NCBI RefSeq assembly: GCF_001894945.1
Contig: NZ_BCXE01000003.1
Coordinates: 28,632 to 92,631, forward strand
Length of the DNA stretch: 64,000 nucleotides
Origin: Rhodococcus ruber NBRC 15591
Lineage (GTDB): Bacteria > Actinomycetota > Actinomycetes > Mycobacteriales > Mycobacteriaceae
Direction of reading: 5' to 3'
Position 1 is the stretch's first letter. Each line of letters begins with the position of its first letter. Position numbers and translations under genes: made by a program. The notes under the pieces are model-generated. The model ran no database searches. It was not told where the DNA came from and was given only the letters and a program-made list of their open reading frames with translations. Below are positions 8,314-16,243 of this stretch, piece after piece.

Positions 8314-8751
8314 TCAGTAGGGCGCGTACGCCGCCGCGGAGGCCGGCTGGTCGAGCACGCGGTCCACCGTGATGTCCTTGCGCTCGATGAGCAGCGCACC
8401 GTCGCGCTCGGCGAACGTGTCGGCGTAGCGACCGTACAGCCGCTGCGTGCCCTCGGGCCCGGCCACCGTCGCCTCGAAGTACGCGTCGACCCGCACCCGG
8501 CCGTCGCCCTCGCCGGTCACGCGGACGTTGGTGATCGCGTGACGGGAGAACTCCGCGCCGGACTCGGCGAAGGCGCGGTAGACCCCGAGGAACTCCTCCG
8601 GCCCCACATCCTCCTTGCCGTTCTGGATGATCGAAACGTCGTCCGTGATCAGGGCGCGCAGGGCGTCGAGGTCACCCTCGTCCACGGCGGATGCATACGC
8701 GTACATCAGGTCTTCCGCGCGGCGGGCGAGGTCGGGGGATACCGCAGTCAT
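8314..8751 (-). CDS. SnoaL/NTF2-like protein
   Basis: A 145-residue single-domain protein of the nuclear transport factor 2 (SnoaL-like) fold. The N-terminal helix pattern ARRAEDLMYAYASAVDEGDLDALRALITDD and the later strand GRYADTFAERDGALLIERKDI are typical. The family includes isomerases, dehydratases and small accessory proteins, so no reaction is assigned. The ATG at 8751 is the conserved-looking start; the AAGGA site is weak. It is the last gene of the P450-reductase-ALDH-NTF2 operon. Six stand-alone proteins of this fold occur in the window. Confidence 0.82.
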   Translation of the reverse strand: MTAVSPDLARRAEDLMYAYASAVDEGDLDALRALITDDVSIIQNGKEDVGPEEFLGVYRAFAESGAEFSRHAITNVRVTGEGDGRVRVDAYFEATVAGPEGTQRLYGRYADTFAERDGALLIERKDITVDRVLDQPASAAAYAPY

Positions 8752-8828
8752 GTCGGGTCCTTCGCTTTCGTCGGTGCCGGATACCGGGGTGCGCCCTCGT
8801 CGCGGACGCACCCCGCACCCGTCGTGGA

Positions 8829-10283
8829 TCAGGGAAGCTGGATCAGCTTGGTCTCGAAGAACGCATCGAACCCTTCGATGCCGCCCTCACGGCCGAGACC
8901 GGACTGCTTGTAGCCGCCGAAGGGCTGCACGACGCACATCGCGTAGCCGTTGACGGAGATCTGCCCGGTGCGCACCCGTCGCGCGATGCTCTGGGCCAGC
9001 TCCTCGTCCTTCGCGTAGACGGAGCCGGACAGGCCGTAGTCCGAGTCGTTGGCGATGGCGACGGCCTCGTCGATCGAATCGAACGGGATCACCACCAGCA
9101 CCGGTCCGAAGATCTCCTCCTGCGCGATGCGCATGTCGTTGGAGACGTCCGCGAACAGGGTCGGTTCGACGTACCAGCCGCGGTCGAGGTGGGCCGGCTT
9201 GCCGCCGCCGGTCACCAGCCGGGCGCCTTCCTTCTTCCCGACCTCGATGTAGTCGAGCACCCGCGTCTGCTGACGTTCGGCGGCGAGGGGTCCGAGGACC
9301 GTGTCCTCGTCCCGCGGGTCACCGACCTTCACGCTCTCCATCACCGCCTTGATCGCCTCGACGACCTCCTCCTGGCGCTCACGCGGGACGATGATGCGGG
9401 TGAGGGCGGCGCAGACCTGCCCCGAATGACCGATGCCGCCGAACACCATGCCGGGCAGGAAGGTATCGAGGTCGATGTCGTCGGCGATGATCGCGGCCGA
9501 CTTGCCGCCGAGTTCGAGGGTGACCCGCTTGATCCGCTCTGCGGCCCGGCTCATGACCACACGACCGGCCGCCGTGCTGCCGGTGAAACTGATCTTGTCG
9601 ACGTCCGGGTGGCTGACGAGGTAGTCACCCACCTCCCGTCCTGCCGGGACGACGCTGATGACGCCCTCGGGCAGGCCCGCCGCGTCGAGCGCCTCGGCCA
9701 GCATCATCATGGTGACGGGTCCCTCCGGGGCCGGCTTGAGCACCACCGTGCAGCCCGCGGCGAGCGCAGGCGAGATCTTCAGCGAGCCGGTCGCGACGGG
9801 ACCGTTCCACGGGACCACGACCGCGACGACGCCGATGGGCTCCCGCACGATCTTGCCGTGCCCGCCCTTCCAGGTGCGCTCCTCCTCGAACGCGAAACGC
9901 TCGTGGAACGTGGCCGCGTCGTCCCACATGTCGACGGCGTTCTGGTGGAACAGCGTGGACACCGCTGCGGGAGCGCCCAATTCGAGGGTGAAGGCCTCGG
10001 CCATCTCCGGGATCCGCTTCTTCACCTCGTTCCCGACGCGCACGAGGATCTCCGCGCGCTCGGCGGGCGTCATCCGCGGCCAGGGGCCTTCGTCGAACGC
10101 CTTGCGCGCCGCCGCGACGGCGCGGTCCATGTCGGCCTCGCGCGCCTCGGGCACGGTCGCGATGACCTCACCGTTGATCGGGGAGATCACCTCGATCACC
10201 GCGTCGCTGGACGGCTCGACCCACGATCCGCCGATGAACAGCTTGTCGTAGCTCTTCAACTGGATGGGAGTGGCTGTGGTCAT
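8829..10283 (-). CDS. NAD(P)-dependent aldehyde dehydrogenase
   Basis: A 484-residue ALDH superfamily enzyme. The oxyanion Asn is in VPWNGPVA, the general-base Glu in LELGGKSAAI, and the catalytic Cys in GHSGQVCAALTRI. EEIFGPVLVV and the C-terminal PFGGYKQSGLGREGG complete the family pattern. It should oxidise an aldehyde to the acid, here presumably one arising downstream of P450 or alcohol dehydrogenase chemistry. The ATG at 10283 has GGAGGA seven bases upstream. It sits between the ferredoxin reductase and the NTF2 gene in the P450 operon. Confidence 0.93.
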   Translation of the reverse strand: MTTATPIQLKSYDKLFIGGSWVEPSSDAVIEVISPINGEVIATVPEAREADMDRAVAAARKAFDEGPWPRMTPAERAEILVRVGNEVKKRIPEMAEAFTLELGAPAAVSTLFHQNAVDMWDDAATFHERFAFEEERTWKGGHGKIVREPIGVVAVVVPWNGPVATGSLKISPALAAGCTVVLKPAPEGPVTMMMLAEALDAAGLPEGVISVVPAGREVGDYLVSHPDVDKISFTGSTAAGRVVMSRAAERIKRVTLELGGKSAAIIADDIDLDTFLPGMVFGGIGHSGQVCAALTRIIVPRERQEEVVEAIKAVMESVKVGDPRDEDTVLGPLAAERQQTRVLDYIEVGKKEGARLVTGGGKPAHLDRGWYVEPTLFADVSNDMRIAQEEIFGPVLVVIPFDSIDEAVAIANDSDYGLSGSVYAKDEELAQSIARRVRTGQISVNGYAMCVVQPFGGYKQSGLGREGGIEGFDAFFETKLIQLP

Positions 10284-10346
10284 GCTGTGTTCCTCCACTC
10301 GACCGCGGACTCTCGCCACGGCGACTCGCTGGATGGGATGGGAGTA

Positions 10347-11537
10347 CTACTTCACTGCCGGCGCCGGCGCCTGCAGGGGCGCCGACAGATCCCGGATCGC
10401 GTCCGGATCCACGACGGCACGACGATCGATCGCCATGCGGGCTTGCACCATGTGCCGGGGGGAATCGACGCTCAGGTGCGCGGTGAGCTGCTCGGCGGCA
10501 TCGAACCAGGCCGCACCCCACTTGCCGTCCGCACCCTCCCGGAACACCATATCGTCGGATTCGCTTCTGTGTCCGACGAATTGGATCTTGTGCCCGAACT
10601 GGTCGCTCCAGAAGTACGGGATCGGGTCGAAGACGGGCGGCGACTGCGGCCGCAGGAGTGCACCGGCGACCGTCGCCGGTCCGGTGCGCGCCTCGTCCCA
10701 GTGCTCACCACCGAGTCGTGTCCCGAACCGGGGCGACCAGCGCATCGCGACGTCGCCGACGGCGAACACCGACGGGTCGGAGGTACGCAGCGACTCGTCG
10801 ACGACGACCCCGCGATCGATCTCGAGACCGGAGCCGGTCAGCCAGCCCACGTCGGGCCGCACTCCGATACCGGTGACGACGACGTCCGCCGGGAGCGCGG
10901 TGCCGTCGTCCAGCGTCAGTCCGCCGGGCGTGATCTCGCCGACGCCGGTGCCGCAGCGCAGATCGACCCCGTCCCACCACGCGTGCAGCCGCTCGGCCAC
11001 CTGCGCGCCCAGCGGTCCCGCGAGCGGCCGGGGCCCGGCTTCCACGCAGGTCACCGAGCAGCCCAGAGCCAGTGCGGTCGTGGCGATCTCGGCGTTGATC
11101 CAGCCGGCACCGACGAGGACGACACGGGCTCCCGGGCGTAGCTCGGCGCGAAGACGCTCGGCGTCCGCGGCGGTGCGCAGCACGAGTTGCCGGCCGGTCC
11201 CGGGCAGGGTGACCGGGGCCGCGCCGGTCGCGACGACCAGCGCATCGTAGGAGTGCTCGCCGGCATCGGTGCGCACCACCCGGGCGGCGGTGTCGAGCGA
11301 CCGGGCCCGGACCCCGAGGCGCAGTTCGACACCGAGCGCCGCGTAGTCGACGTCGAACGTGGTGTCCTGCGGCTCGGCGAGTGCGGACTTGCTCAGCGGC
11401 GGCCGGTCGTACGGCGGGGTGGGCTCGGCGCAGAGCAGTTCGAGCTCACCGTCGAAGCCTTCGGCGCGCAGCGCCTCACACGTGCGGAGCCCGGCGAGGC
11501 CGCCGCCGACGACGACGATTCTTCGGCCGTTGAACAC
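10347..11537 (-). CDS. FAD-dependent ferredoxin reductase for P450s
   Basis: A roughly 396-residue FAD/NAD-linked reductase of the putidaredoxin-reductase type. The FAD motif is VVVGGGLAGLR and the NAD motif VLVGAGWINAE; PPYDRPPLSK and the FAD-binding VFAVGDVA are characteristic. It should pass electrons from NAD(P)H to the small ferredoxin encoded divergently at 12991. A GTG at 11537 (MFNGRRIVVV) is preferred because AGGGG lies seven bases upstream; a GTG at 11591 would have no usable spacing. It lies just after the P450 stop, so the two are co-transcribed. It is the only such reductase in the window, against four P450s. Confidence 0.9.
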   Translation of the reverse strand: MFNGRRIVVVGGGLAGLRTCEALRAEGFDGELELLCAEPTPPYDRPPLSKSALAEPQDTTFDVDYAALGVELRLGVRARSLDTAARVVRTDAGEHSYDALVVATGAAPVTLPGTGRQLVLRTAADAERLRAELRPGARVVLVGAGWINAEIATTALALGCSVTCVEAGPRPLAGPLGAQVAERLHAWWDGVDLRCGTGVGEITPGGLTLDDGTALPADVVVTGIGVRPDVGWLTGSGLEIDRGVVVDESLRTSDPSVFAVGDVAMRWSPRFGTRLGGEHWDEARTGPATVAGALLRPQSPPVFDPIPYFWSDQFGHKIQFVGHRSESDDMVFREGADGKWGAAWFDAAEQLTAHLSVDSPRHMVQARMAIDRRAVVDPDAIRDLSAPLQAPAPAVK

Positions 11538-11594
11538 GGCGTTCCCCTGTCCTGTCGATGAATCGGATGATGCGGTGGACGTGCTCGGCACCCC

Positions 11595-12839
11595 TCAGTA
11601 CAGGGTGTAGTCCGACAGCACCCGCGGGCCCGGCGTGTAGGTGGCCGGGATCCGCTGCCAGCCCATGTTGGTGCCCTGGTGCGGGTACCGCTCGAGCGCG
11701 GAGAAGTCCACCTCGTAGTCGGGCATCCGCTCGAGAATCTGGCTGATGAGCGTCTTGGACATGTAGCGACCGAGATGCGATCCGGCGCAACGATGTACAC
11801 CGATCCCGAAGGCGGTGTGCCGGTTCGGCCACCGTTCGATGTCGATCTCGTCCGGGTTCTCGAAGAGCTTCTCGTCGCGGTTGGCCGACGACCACGACAG
11901 CAGCACCCGGTCGCCCTTCTTCATGGGGCAGCCCTGGAAGTCGGTGTCCTTGGTGACGGTCCGGGCGAGCGCCTGGGTGGGCGAGAAGTACCGCAGGAAC
12001 TCCTCGACGGCGTGGTCCATCAGACTCGGGTCGTCGATCAACCGCTGACGCACGGCCGGGTGCTCCGCGAGCCACACGAGGGCCTGGCTCACCAGGGACG
12101 CGGTGGTTCCGACACCGCCGGCGAGCAGCAGATCGACGATCGAGTACATCTCGAAGTCGTTGAGCGGGCGGCCGTCGATCTCCTGCTGCACGAGGTAGCT
12201 GATGATGTCGTCGGTGGGGTTCTCGCGTCGTGCCCGGATGGTCTCGCGCATGCGATCACCCAGGTAGGGGAACTCGACCTCCATCGCGTGGCGGTAGTCG
12301 TCGCTTCCCGGGATGCCGGCGAGCGCCTGGTGGTGCGCATGGGAGTAGCGCTTCCAGTCGGCCAGGTCGAGGCCGAGCCAGTCCACCGTCACGATGGAGG
12401 GAACCGCGATGACCGAGGTGAGGTCGCATTGCCCGTCCTCGATCACGCTGTCGATGAACCCGGCGGTGTGGCGGTCGACGAGTGCCTTCATCCGCTCGAC
12501 GGCCGCGGGCGCGGTGATCGGGTTGACGATCTTGCGGTACTTGCGGAACTCCGGGGGATCGAGCTCGATGGGGATGTGGAAGTGCATCGGAGTCTTCGGG
12601 ATGACAACCGAAAGGCCTTCTCCCCCATATTCGTTACGCGCCGACGAGAACGTCTCGTCGTCACGGGCGGCCTCGAAGACCGAGTCGTAGTCGCTGAGCA
12701 CCCAGTACCCGCCGTGCGCCTCCGTCCAGGCGACTCGCTCGTTCTGGCGAACCTTGCGGTACGAGGCGACCGGATCGGCAGAGTGCTCCTGCGAATTGTG
12801 GTCGAAGTTGATGACGGGGCAACGATTGCGGCTGTCCAT
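11595..12839 (-). CDS. Cytochrome P450 (first of three close paralogues)
   Basis: A 414-residue soluble class I P450. The K-helix E-x-x-R is in EEFLRYF and the heme motif FGIGVHRCAG puts the proximal Cys near residue 351. The I-helix reads LLLAGGVGTTAS: the acidic residue normally before the Thr (Asp251 in P450cam) is Gly, while Thr is kept. Two other P450s here (37377-38621, 43056-44330) share this. It starts an operon with ferredoxin reductase, ALDH and NTF2, divergent from a ferredoxin gene. The ATG at 12839 has GGAGGG eight bases upstream. Likely hydroxylates the island's hydrophobic substrate; regiochemistry unknown. Confidence 0.94.
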   Translation of the reverse strand: MDSRNRCPVINFDHNSQEHSADPVASYRKVRQNERVAWTEAHGGYWVLSDYDSVFEAARDDETFSSARNEYGGEGLSVVIPKTPMHFHIPIELDPPEFRKYRKIVNPITAPAAVERMKALVDRHTAGFIDSVIEDGQCDLTSVIAVPSIVTVDWLGLDLADWKRYSHAHHQALAGIPGSDDYRHAMEVEFPYLGDRMRETIRARRENPTDDIISYLVQQEIDGRPLNDFEMYSIVDLLLAGGVGTTASLVSQALVWLAEHPAVRQRLIDDPSLMDHAVEEFLRYFSPTQALARTVTKDTDFQGCPMKKGDRVLLSWSSANRDEKLFENPDEIDIERWPNRHTAFGIGVHRCAGSHLGRYMSKTLISQILERMPDYEVDFSALERYPHQGTNMGWQRIPATYTPGPRVLSDYTLY

Positions 12840-12873
12840 CGCGTGGACCCTCCTGCGTCGGATCGGGCATCTC

Positions 12874-12914
12874 CTGCTAATGGTTATAACAGATGATATA
12901 GTAGTGTAGATCAC
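12874..12914 (+). promoter_or_regulatory. Ferredoxin promoter with operator-like box (P450/ferredoxin divergent region)
   Basis: Plus strand: weak -35 CTGCTA (12874-12879), 17-bp spacer, -10 TATAGT (12897-12902), and GTAGTGTAGATCAC (12901-12914) beginning in the -10, as at the other island promoters. The spacer holds most of GCTAATGGTTATAAC (12876-12890), which nearly repeats at 14146-14160. The minus-strand P450 promoter must overlap here, but I cannot place it. Confidence 0.55.
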
Positions 12915-12990
12915 ACCGCCAGCCCGGCCATCAAATCAAATGTTCAACGAGCTGGCATCCTCGATATCCGGATGACGGAAGGAGCGACCG

Positions 12991-13188
12991 ATGAAGGTTG
13001 TTGTCGACGAGAACCACTGCCAGGGCCACGGGCTGTGCTTCATGACCTCCCCCCAGGTCTTCGCGCTGCGCGAGGAGGACGGCCACGCGTACGTCCTGCC
13101 CGGGGGCGACGACCCGGCCAACGAGCACGCCGCACGCGAGGCAGCCGCGTCCTGCCCCGAGCGTGCGATCTCCGTCGTCACCGAGTGA
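12991..13188 (+). CDS. Small ferredoxin, [3Fe-4S] type, P450 partner
   Basis: A 65-residue ferredoxin. Cysteines are C10, C16 and C55 in the pattern C-Q-G-H-G-L-C followed later by C-P. The position of the usual second cysteine is His, as in [3Fe-4S] or variant-cluster ferredoxins that serve actinobacterial P450s. It should carry single electrons from the FAD reductase (10347-11537) to the P450s. The ATG at 12991 follows GGAAGGAG. It is transcribed divergently from P450, reductase and ALDH, giving both operons one control region. Confidence 0.93.
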   Translation: MKVVVDENHCQGHGLCFMTSPQVFALREEDGHAYVLPGGDDPANEHAAREAAASCPERAISVVTE

Positions 13189-13216
13189 CGACGCCTTTCG
13201 ATCGGCCGGCACACGA

Positions 13217-13260
13217 CGCAGGAAGGGGCCCCGGATACGTATCCGGGGCCCCTTCCTGCG
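13217..13260. terminator. Perfect 44-bp palindrome, bidirectional terminator
   Basis: Two 22-base arms meet at 13238/13239 with no mismatch and no spacer. It sits between the convergent ferredoxin and GntR genes, where a two-way terminator is expected. Confidence 0.8.
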
Positions 13261-13328
13261 CCTGCGGTGGGCCTCAGCCTTGCGCCTGCGGTGCGCGTCA
13301 GCCCTGCGCCCGCGGTGGGCCTCAGCCC
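13257..13328. repeat. Three tandem 24-bp repeats at the 3' end of the GntR gene
   Basis: Units 13257-13280, 13281-13304 and 13305-13328 differ at only a few positions; each has the form TGCGCCTGCGGTGGGCCTCAG plus three bases. The third unit runs into the stop codon of the minus-strand GntR gene. The same unit length recurs in a separate array at 37231-37374, also at a gene 3' end. Confidence 0.8.
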
Positions 13329-14059
13329 AGTGCGCGGTCCCACTGGATGACCTGATCGAGCAGGTCGGGGTACTTGCGCTGGGCATACCGCCGGTAGGCG
13401 TTGATGTGGTCGCGCATGCGTTCCTCGGAGCCGATCTCGTCCCCCTGGGAGAGCGACTCGTAGATCCGGGTGTGCGCGACGATGATCGCCTCGCGCCGGT
13501 GCGGTGGGTAGTCGATGCCGACCGCCGTGCCGTCCATGATGCCGAGCAGGGAATCGACCATGTACCCGAACAGCGGATTGCCCGAGGACCAGGCGATCAG
13601 GTCGTGGAAGCTCTTGTTCGCCTCGAGGAACTCGTGCTGGTCACCGAGCGATCCGTGCATCCGGTCGATGGTTTCCTTCAGATCGACGAGCGTCTCGCCG
13701 CTGATGCGCTGGGCGGCCAGCCGGCTGATCATCGGCTCGAGGGCGGTGCGCGCCTCGATGATGACGCTGAACGGGGCGTCCTTGAGCTGCATGAGGAGGA
13801 TGAGCGAACTCGCAAGATGGGACGCGTCGGGGTCCAGCATCACCGGCCCGCCTCTCGGTCCCGGCTTGAGAGCGATGACCCCCTGGAATTCCAGCAATCG
13901 CAGGGCTTCCCGCAGTGTGCCACGACCGATCTCGTACTTCTCGAGCATGATCCGCTCCGACGGCAGCAGATCGCCCGCCGCCAGATTCTGCCTGGTCGCG
14001 TCCCTGATGATGTGCTGCGCCACCACCATGGCCGCTTTGGGCGCCCGTCCTGTGATCAT
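13322..14059 (-). CDS. FadR-subfamily GntR transcriptional regulator (paralogue 1)
   Basis: A 245-residue regulator. The N-terminal winged helix-turn-helix spans about residues 10-75 (LLPSERIMLEKYEIGRGTLREALRLLEFQG). The C-terminal FCD ligand-binding domain follows (ASLILLMQL-like start, EARTALEPMISRLAAQ, FHDLIAWSSGNPLF). FadR-type proteins usually release DNA on binding an acyl-CoA or carboxylate. It is clearly paralogous to the protein at 15227-15976. It is divergent from the crotonase gene, and the shared promoter region carries a motif recurring near 60530. A good candidate for a regulator of the island. ATG at 14059 with GGGAGGAG upstream. Confidence 0.92.
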   Translation of the reverse strand: MITGRAPKAAMVVAQHIIRDATRQNLAAGDLLPSERIMLEKYEIGRGTLREALRLLEFQGVIALKPGPRGGPVMLDPDASHLASSLILLMQLKDAPFSVIIEARTALEPMISRLAAQRISGETLVDLKETIDRMHGSLGDQHEFLEANKSFHDLIAWSSGNPLFGYMVDSLLGIMDGTAVGIDYPPHRREAIIVAHTRIYESLSQGDEIGSEERMRDHINAYRRYAQRKYPDLLDQVIQWDRALG

Positions 14060-14138
14060 CGCGCCTTCTCCTCCCCGGAGCGCCCGCCGGCTCGGGAACG
14101 CCGTCCGGAGCGGACACTCCCCACTTCCCGCCGAGCCA

Positions 14139-14167
14139 AAATAATGCTAACGATTATAACGTACAGT
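14139..14167. promoter_or_regulatory. GntR/crotonase divergent control element
   Basis: AATAATGCTAACGATTAT (14140-14157) matches 16 of 18 positions with the reverse complement of 60523-60540. GCTAACGATTATAAC (14146-14160) also nearly repeats 12876-12890. On the plus strand a -10 TACAGT (14162-14167) follows 17 bp after a weak -35; on the minus strand TATAAT is present. A likely autoregulatory operator of the GntR protein. Confidence 0.5.
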
Positions 14168-14260
14168 TCGTGTGTCGGGCCGGAAAAGATGCGCCGAGCG
14201 AGCCGCATCTCCCAGGTACCCAGCCCAGCCGAACCGTGAACCTCGATCGAAGGAGTTCCG

Positions 14261-15046
14261 ATGAGCAGCCCCGCCTCCACCACCACGAGCGTCGTTCTCG
14301 ACTCGGTCGACTCGAGCCTGTGGATCCGGCTCAACCGGCCCGAGCGCCGCAACGCGTTCGACGCCGAGATGTGCGCGGTCATGGTCGACGCGCTCCACAA
14401 CGCCACCGAATACCGCTCGGTGGTCATCACCGGATCCGGTGGAAGCTTCTGCGCCGGCGGGTCGCTCGGACAGCTCAGTCAGCCGACCGTCAAGGAACTG
14501 CGCGGTCTCTACCGGTCCTCGCTCGAACTGTTCGACGCGATCCGCACCTGCCCCCGGCCGGTCGTCGCGGCCGTCAACGGTGCCGCGGCGGGCGGCGGCA
14601 ACGAGCTGGTGGTGGCCTGCGACCTCGCCGTCGCCGCCCGCTCGGCGACCTTCGGGCAGACCGGCCCCCGCGTCGGTAGTTCTCCGGTCAGCGGCGCCAC
14701 GAACGTGATGGGCGTTCAGATCGGCGAGAAGCGCGCCAAGGAACTGTCGCTGCTGTGCCGGCGCTACCCGGCCGAGCGCGCGTACGAGATGGGACTGGTG
14801 AACGAGGTGGTCGACGACGAACTCCTCGAGGAATCCGTCCGTTCGCTGTGCCGCGAGTTCGAGGCACTGAGCCCGCGGTACCTCGAGATCACGAAGGTCA
14901 GTTCGAACATCTGGTGGAACTCCGCCCGGGACTCCTTCAGCAACGGCCTCGGCATGCTCGTCCAGGCGATCGGCAGCGCCGACATGGTCGAGGGCGCGCA
15001 GGCATTCCTGGAGAAGCGCAAGCCGCAGTTCCCGCCCGCCGAATAG
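14261..15046 (+). CDS. Crotonase-superfamily enzyme, MenB/BadI-like
   Basis: A 261-residue enoyl-CoA hydratase/isomerase-fold protein. The segments RLNRPERRNAFD, NGAAAGGGNELVVACDLAVAA, FGQTGPRVGS and LCRRYPAERAYEMGLVNEVV are closest to naphthoyl-CoA synthase (MenB) and 2-ketocyclohexanecarboxyl-CoA hydrolase (BadI) rather than to beta-oxidation hydratases. The usual FCxGGD reads FCAGGS. A BadI-like ring-opening role on a cyclic beta-keto acyl-CoA would suit an alicyclic substrate, but that is inference. It lies between two paralogous GntR genes. The ATG at 14261 has AAGGAG upstream. Confidence 0.82.
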   Translation: MSSPASTTTSVVLDSVDSSLWIRLNRPERRNAFDAEMCAVMVDALHNATEYRSVVITGSGGSFCAGGSLGQLSQPTVKELRGLYRSSLELFDAIRTCPRPVVAAVNGAAAGGGNELVVACDLAVAARSATFGQTGPRVGSSPVSGATNVMGVQIGEKRAKELSLLCRRYPAERAYEMGLVNEVVDDELLEESVRSLCREFEALSPRYLEITKVSSNIWWNSARDSFSNGLGMLVQAIGSADMVEGAQAFLEKRKPQFPPAE

Positions 15047-15063
15047 ACACACGTTCGATAATG

Positions 15064-15109
15064 GTGCACATCAATGTGCACAATCGCGTGCACAATGAGT
15101 ACAGTGCAC
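15064..15109. promoter_or_regulatory. Four GTGCAC palindromes upstream of the second GntR gene
   Basis: GTGCAC occurs at 15064-15069, 15076-15081, 15088-15093 and 15104-15109, with start-to-start spacing of 12, 12 and 16 bases. The phased repetition suggests cooperative operator sites, perhaps autoregulatory for the GntR protein whose gene starts at 15227. Confidence 0.55.
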
Positions 15110-15226
15110 ATTTCGGATCGACCGGGGACGTCGCCCAGCCGATCCGCCGACACGGCGAGCACCCGCTCCGCCGTGAGAGCCTCCGCTTCCCGGAAGTCAG
15201 GAGGCCGAGAGGCTGAGGAGGCTTTC

Positions 15227-15976
15227 GTGGCTGCAATGTCGAGAGGCCCGAAGACGTCGCTGGTGGTAGCCCAGCAGATCGTCCGGGATACGGCGCGAAA
15301 AGGTCTGCAGCCCGGGGACCTGCTGCCCCCGGAGAAGGCGATGCTCGAGGAGTACCAGATCGGCCGCGGGACCCTGCGCGAGGGACTGCGGCTGCTCGAG
15401 TTCCAGGGCATGATCGCCCTCAAGCCGGGACCCAAGGGCGGTCCCGTCCTCCTCGACCCCGACGCGTCCCACCTGGCGAGCACCATCATCCTGCTGATGC
15501 AGCTCCAGAACGCCTCCCTCAACACCATCGTGGAGGCGCGCACCGCCCTCGAGCCCGTCATCTGCCGCCTGGCCGCCGAGCGGATCAGCGACGAGAACCT
15601 GCAGGAGCTGAAGCAGTCCGTCGACCGGATGCAGCAGTCGTTCGACACCGCGGACATCGACACGTTCCTCGAGACGAACAAGCAGTTCCACGACGTCATC
15701 GCCTGGTCCACCGGCAACGCGCTCTTCGGCTACCTGACGGACGCGCTGCTCCGGATCACCGGCGGCACGGTGATGGGCGTCGACCATCCCGCCCCGCTGC
15801 GGGAGACGACGCTCAAGGCGCACACGCAGATCTACGAGGCGCTGAATTCGCACGACGCGGACCTGTCCGAGGACCGGATGCGCGACCACATCAACGAGTA
15901 CGTCCGCTACGCCGAGCGCAAGTTCCCCGAACTCCTGAGCCAGGTCCTGCCCTGGAACCAGGCGCTCGGCGGCTGA
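15227..15976 (+). CDS. FadR-subfamily GntR transcriptional regulator (paralogue 2)
   Basis: A 249-residue protein very like the one at 13322-14059: the winged HTH (LLPPEKAMLEEYQIGRGTLREGLRLLEFQG), the linker GPKGGPVLLDPDASHLAS, and the FCD domain (EARTALEPVICRLAAERIS, FHDVIAWSTGNALFGYL). Both proteins end in a similar W-x-x-A-L-G. The GTG at 15227 is chosen because GAGGAGG lies five bases upstream; an ATG at 15236 is the alternative. It is downstream of the MenB-like gene on the same strand, behind its own repeated GTGCAC sites. Ligand unknown, probably an acyl-CoA or acid intermediate. Confidence 0.9.
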   Translation: MAAMSRGPKTSLVVAQQIVRDTARKGLQPGDLLPPEKAMLEEYQIGRGTLREGLRLLEFQGMIALKPGPKGGPVLLDPDASHLASTIILLMQLQNASLNTIVEARTALEPVICRLAAERISDENLQELKQSVDRMQQSFDTADIDTFLETNKQFHDVIAWSTGNALFGYLTDALLRITGGTVMGVDHPAPLRETTLKAHTQIYEALNSHDADLSEDRMRDHINEYVRYAERKFPELLSQVLPWNQALGG

Positions 15977-16013
15977 CCACGACCGTCGGCGACGTCCGGC
16001 GACACGGACCCCA

Positions 16014-16051
16014 GCGGGCCCGCACCGAGCACCGGCTCGGCGCGGGCCCGC
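16014..16051 (+). terminator. GC-rich hairpin after the second GntR gene
   Basis: Arms 16014-16029 and 16036-16051 (16 bases each, one mismatch) close a six-base loop, 38 bases after the stop codon. Confidence 0.75.
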
Positions 16052-16112
16052 CGTCGTTGCGGGCCGTCCCGCCGCCCGCCCGGCCTCCCGCGCCCCCGCT
16101 TCCCTCGCGCTA

Positions 16113-16153
16113 TTGCTTATATCCATGCGTATGGTTATGGTGATAGCGATCAC
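16113..16153 (+). promoter_or_regulatory. Alcohol dehydrogenase promoter with operator-like box
   Basis: -35 TTGCTT (16113-16118), 17-bp spacer, -10 TATGGT (16136-16141), and the box GTGATAGCGATCAC (16140-16153) beginning at the last two bases of the -10. The spacer contains the 20-bp near-palindrome 16119-16138. The arrangement matches the esterase promoter (7172-7212) almost base for base. Confidence 0.7.
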
Positions 16154-16243
16154 ATGCACACATCGCGATCACATCCGTCGAGCCCGCGCCGGAGCCCTGC
16201 CCCGGCCGCCGCTCGCGCCTTCACCCCGTCACGAGGAGAAGCC

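Noticed and set aside
14261..15046. Menaquinone biosynthesis gene menB
   Set aside because: Sequence is MenB-like, but no other men genes are nearby and the context is catabolic, so I did not assign the symbol.
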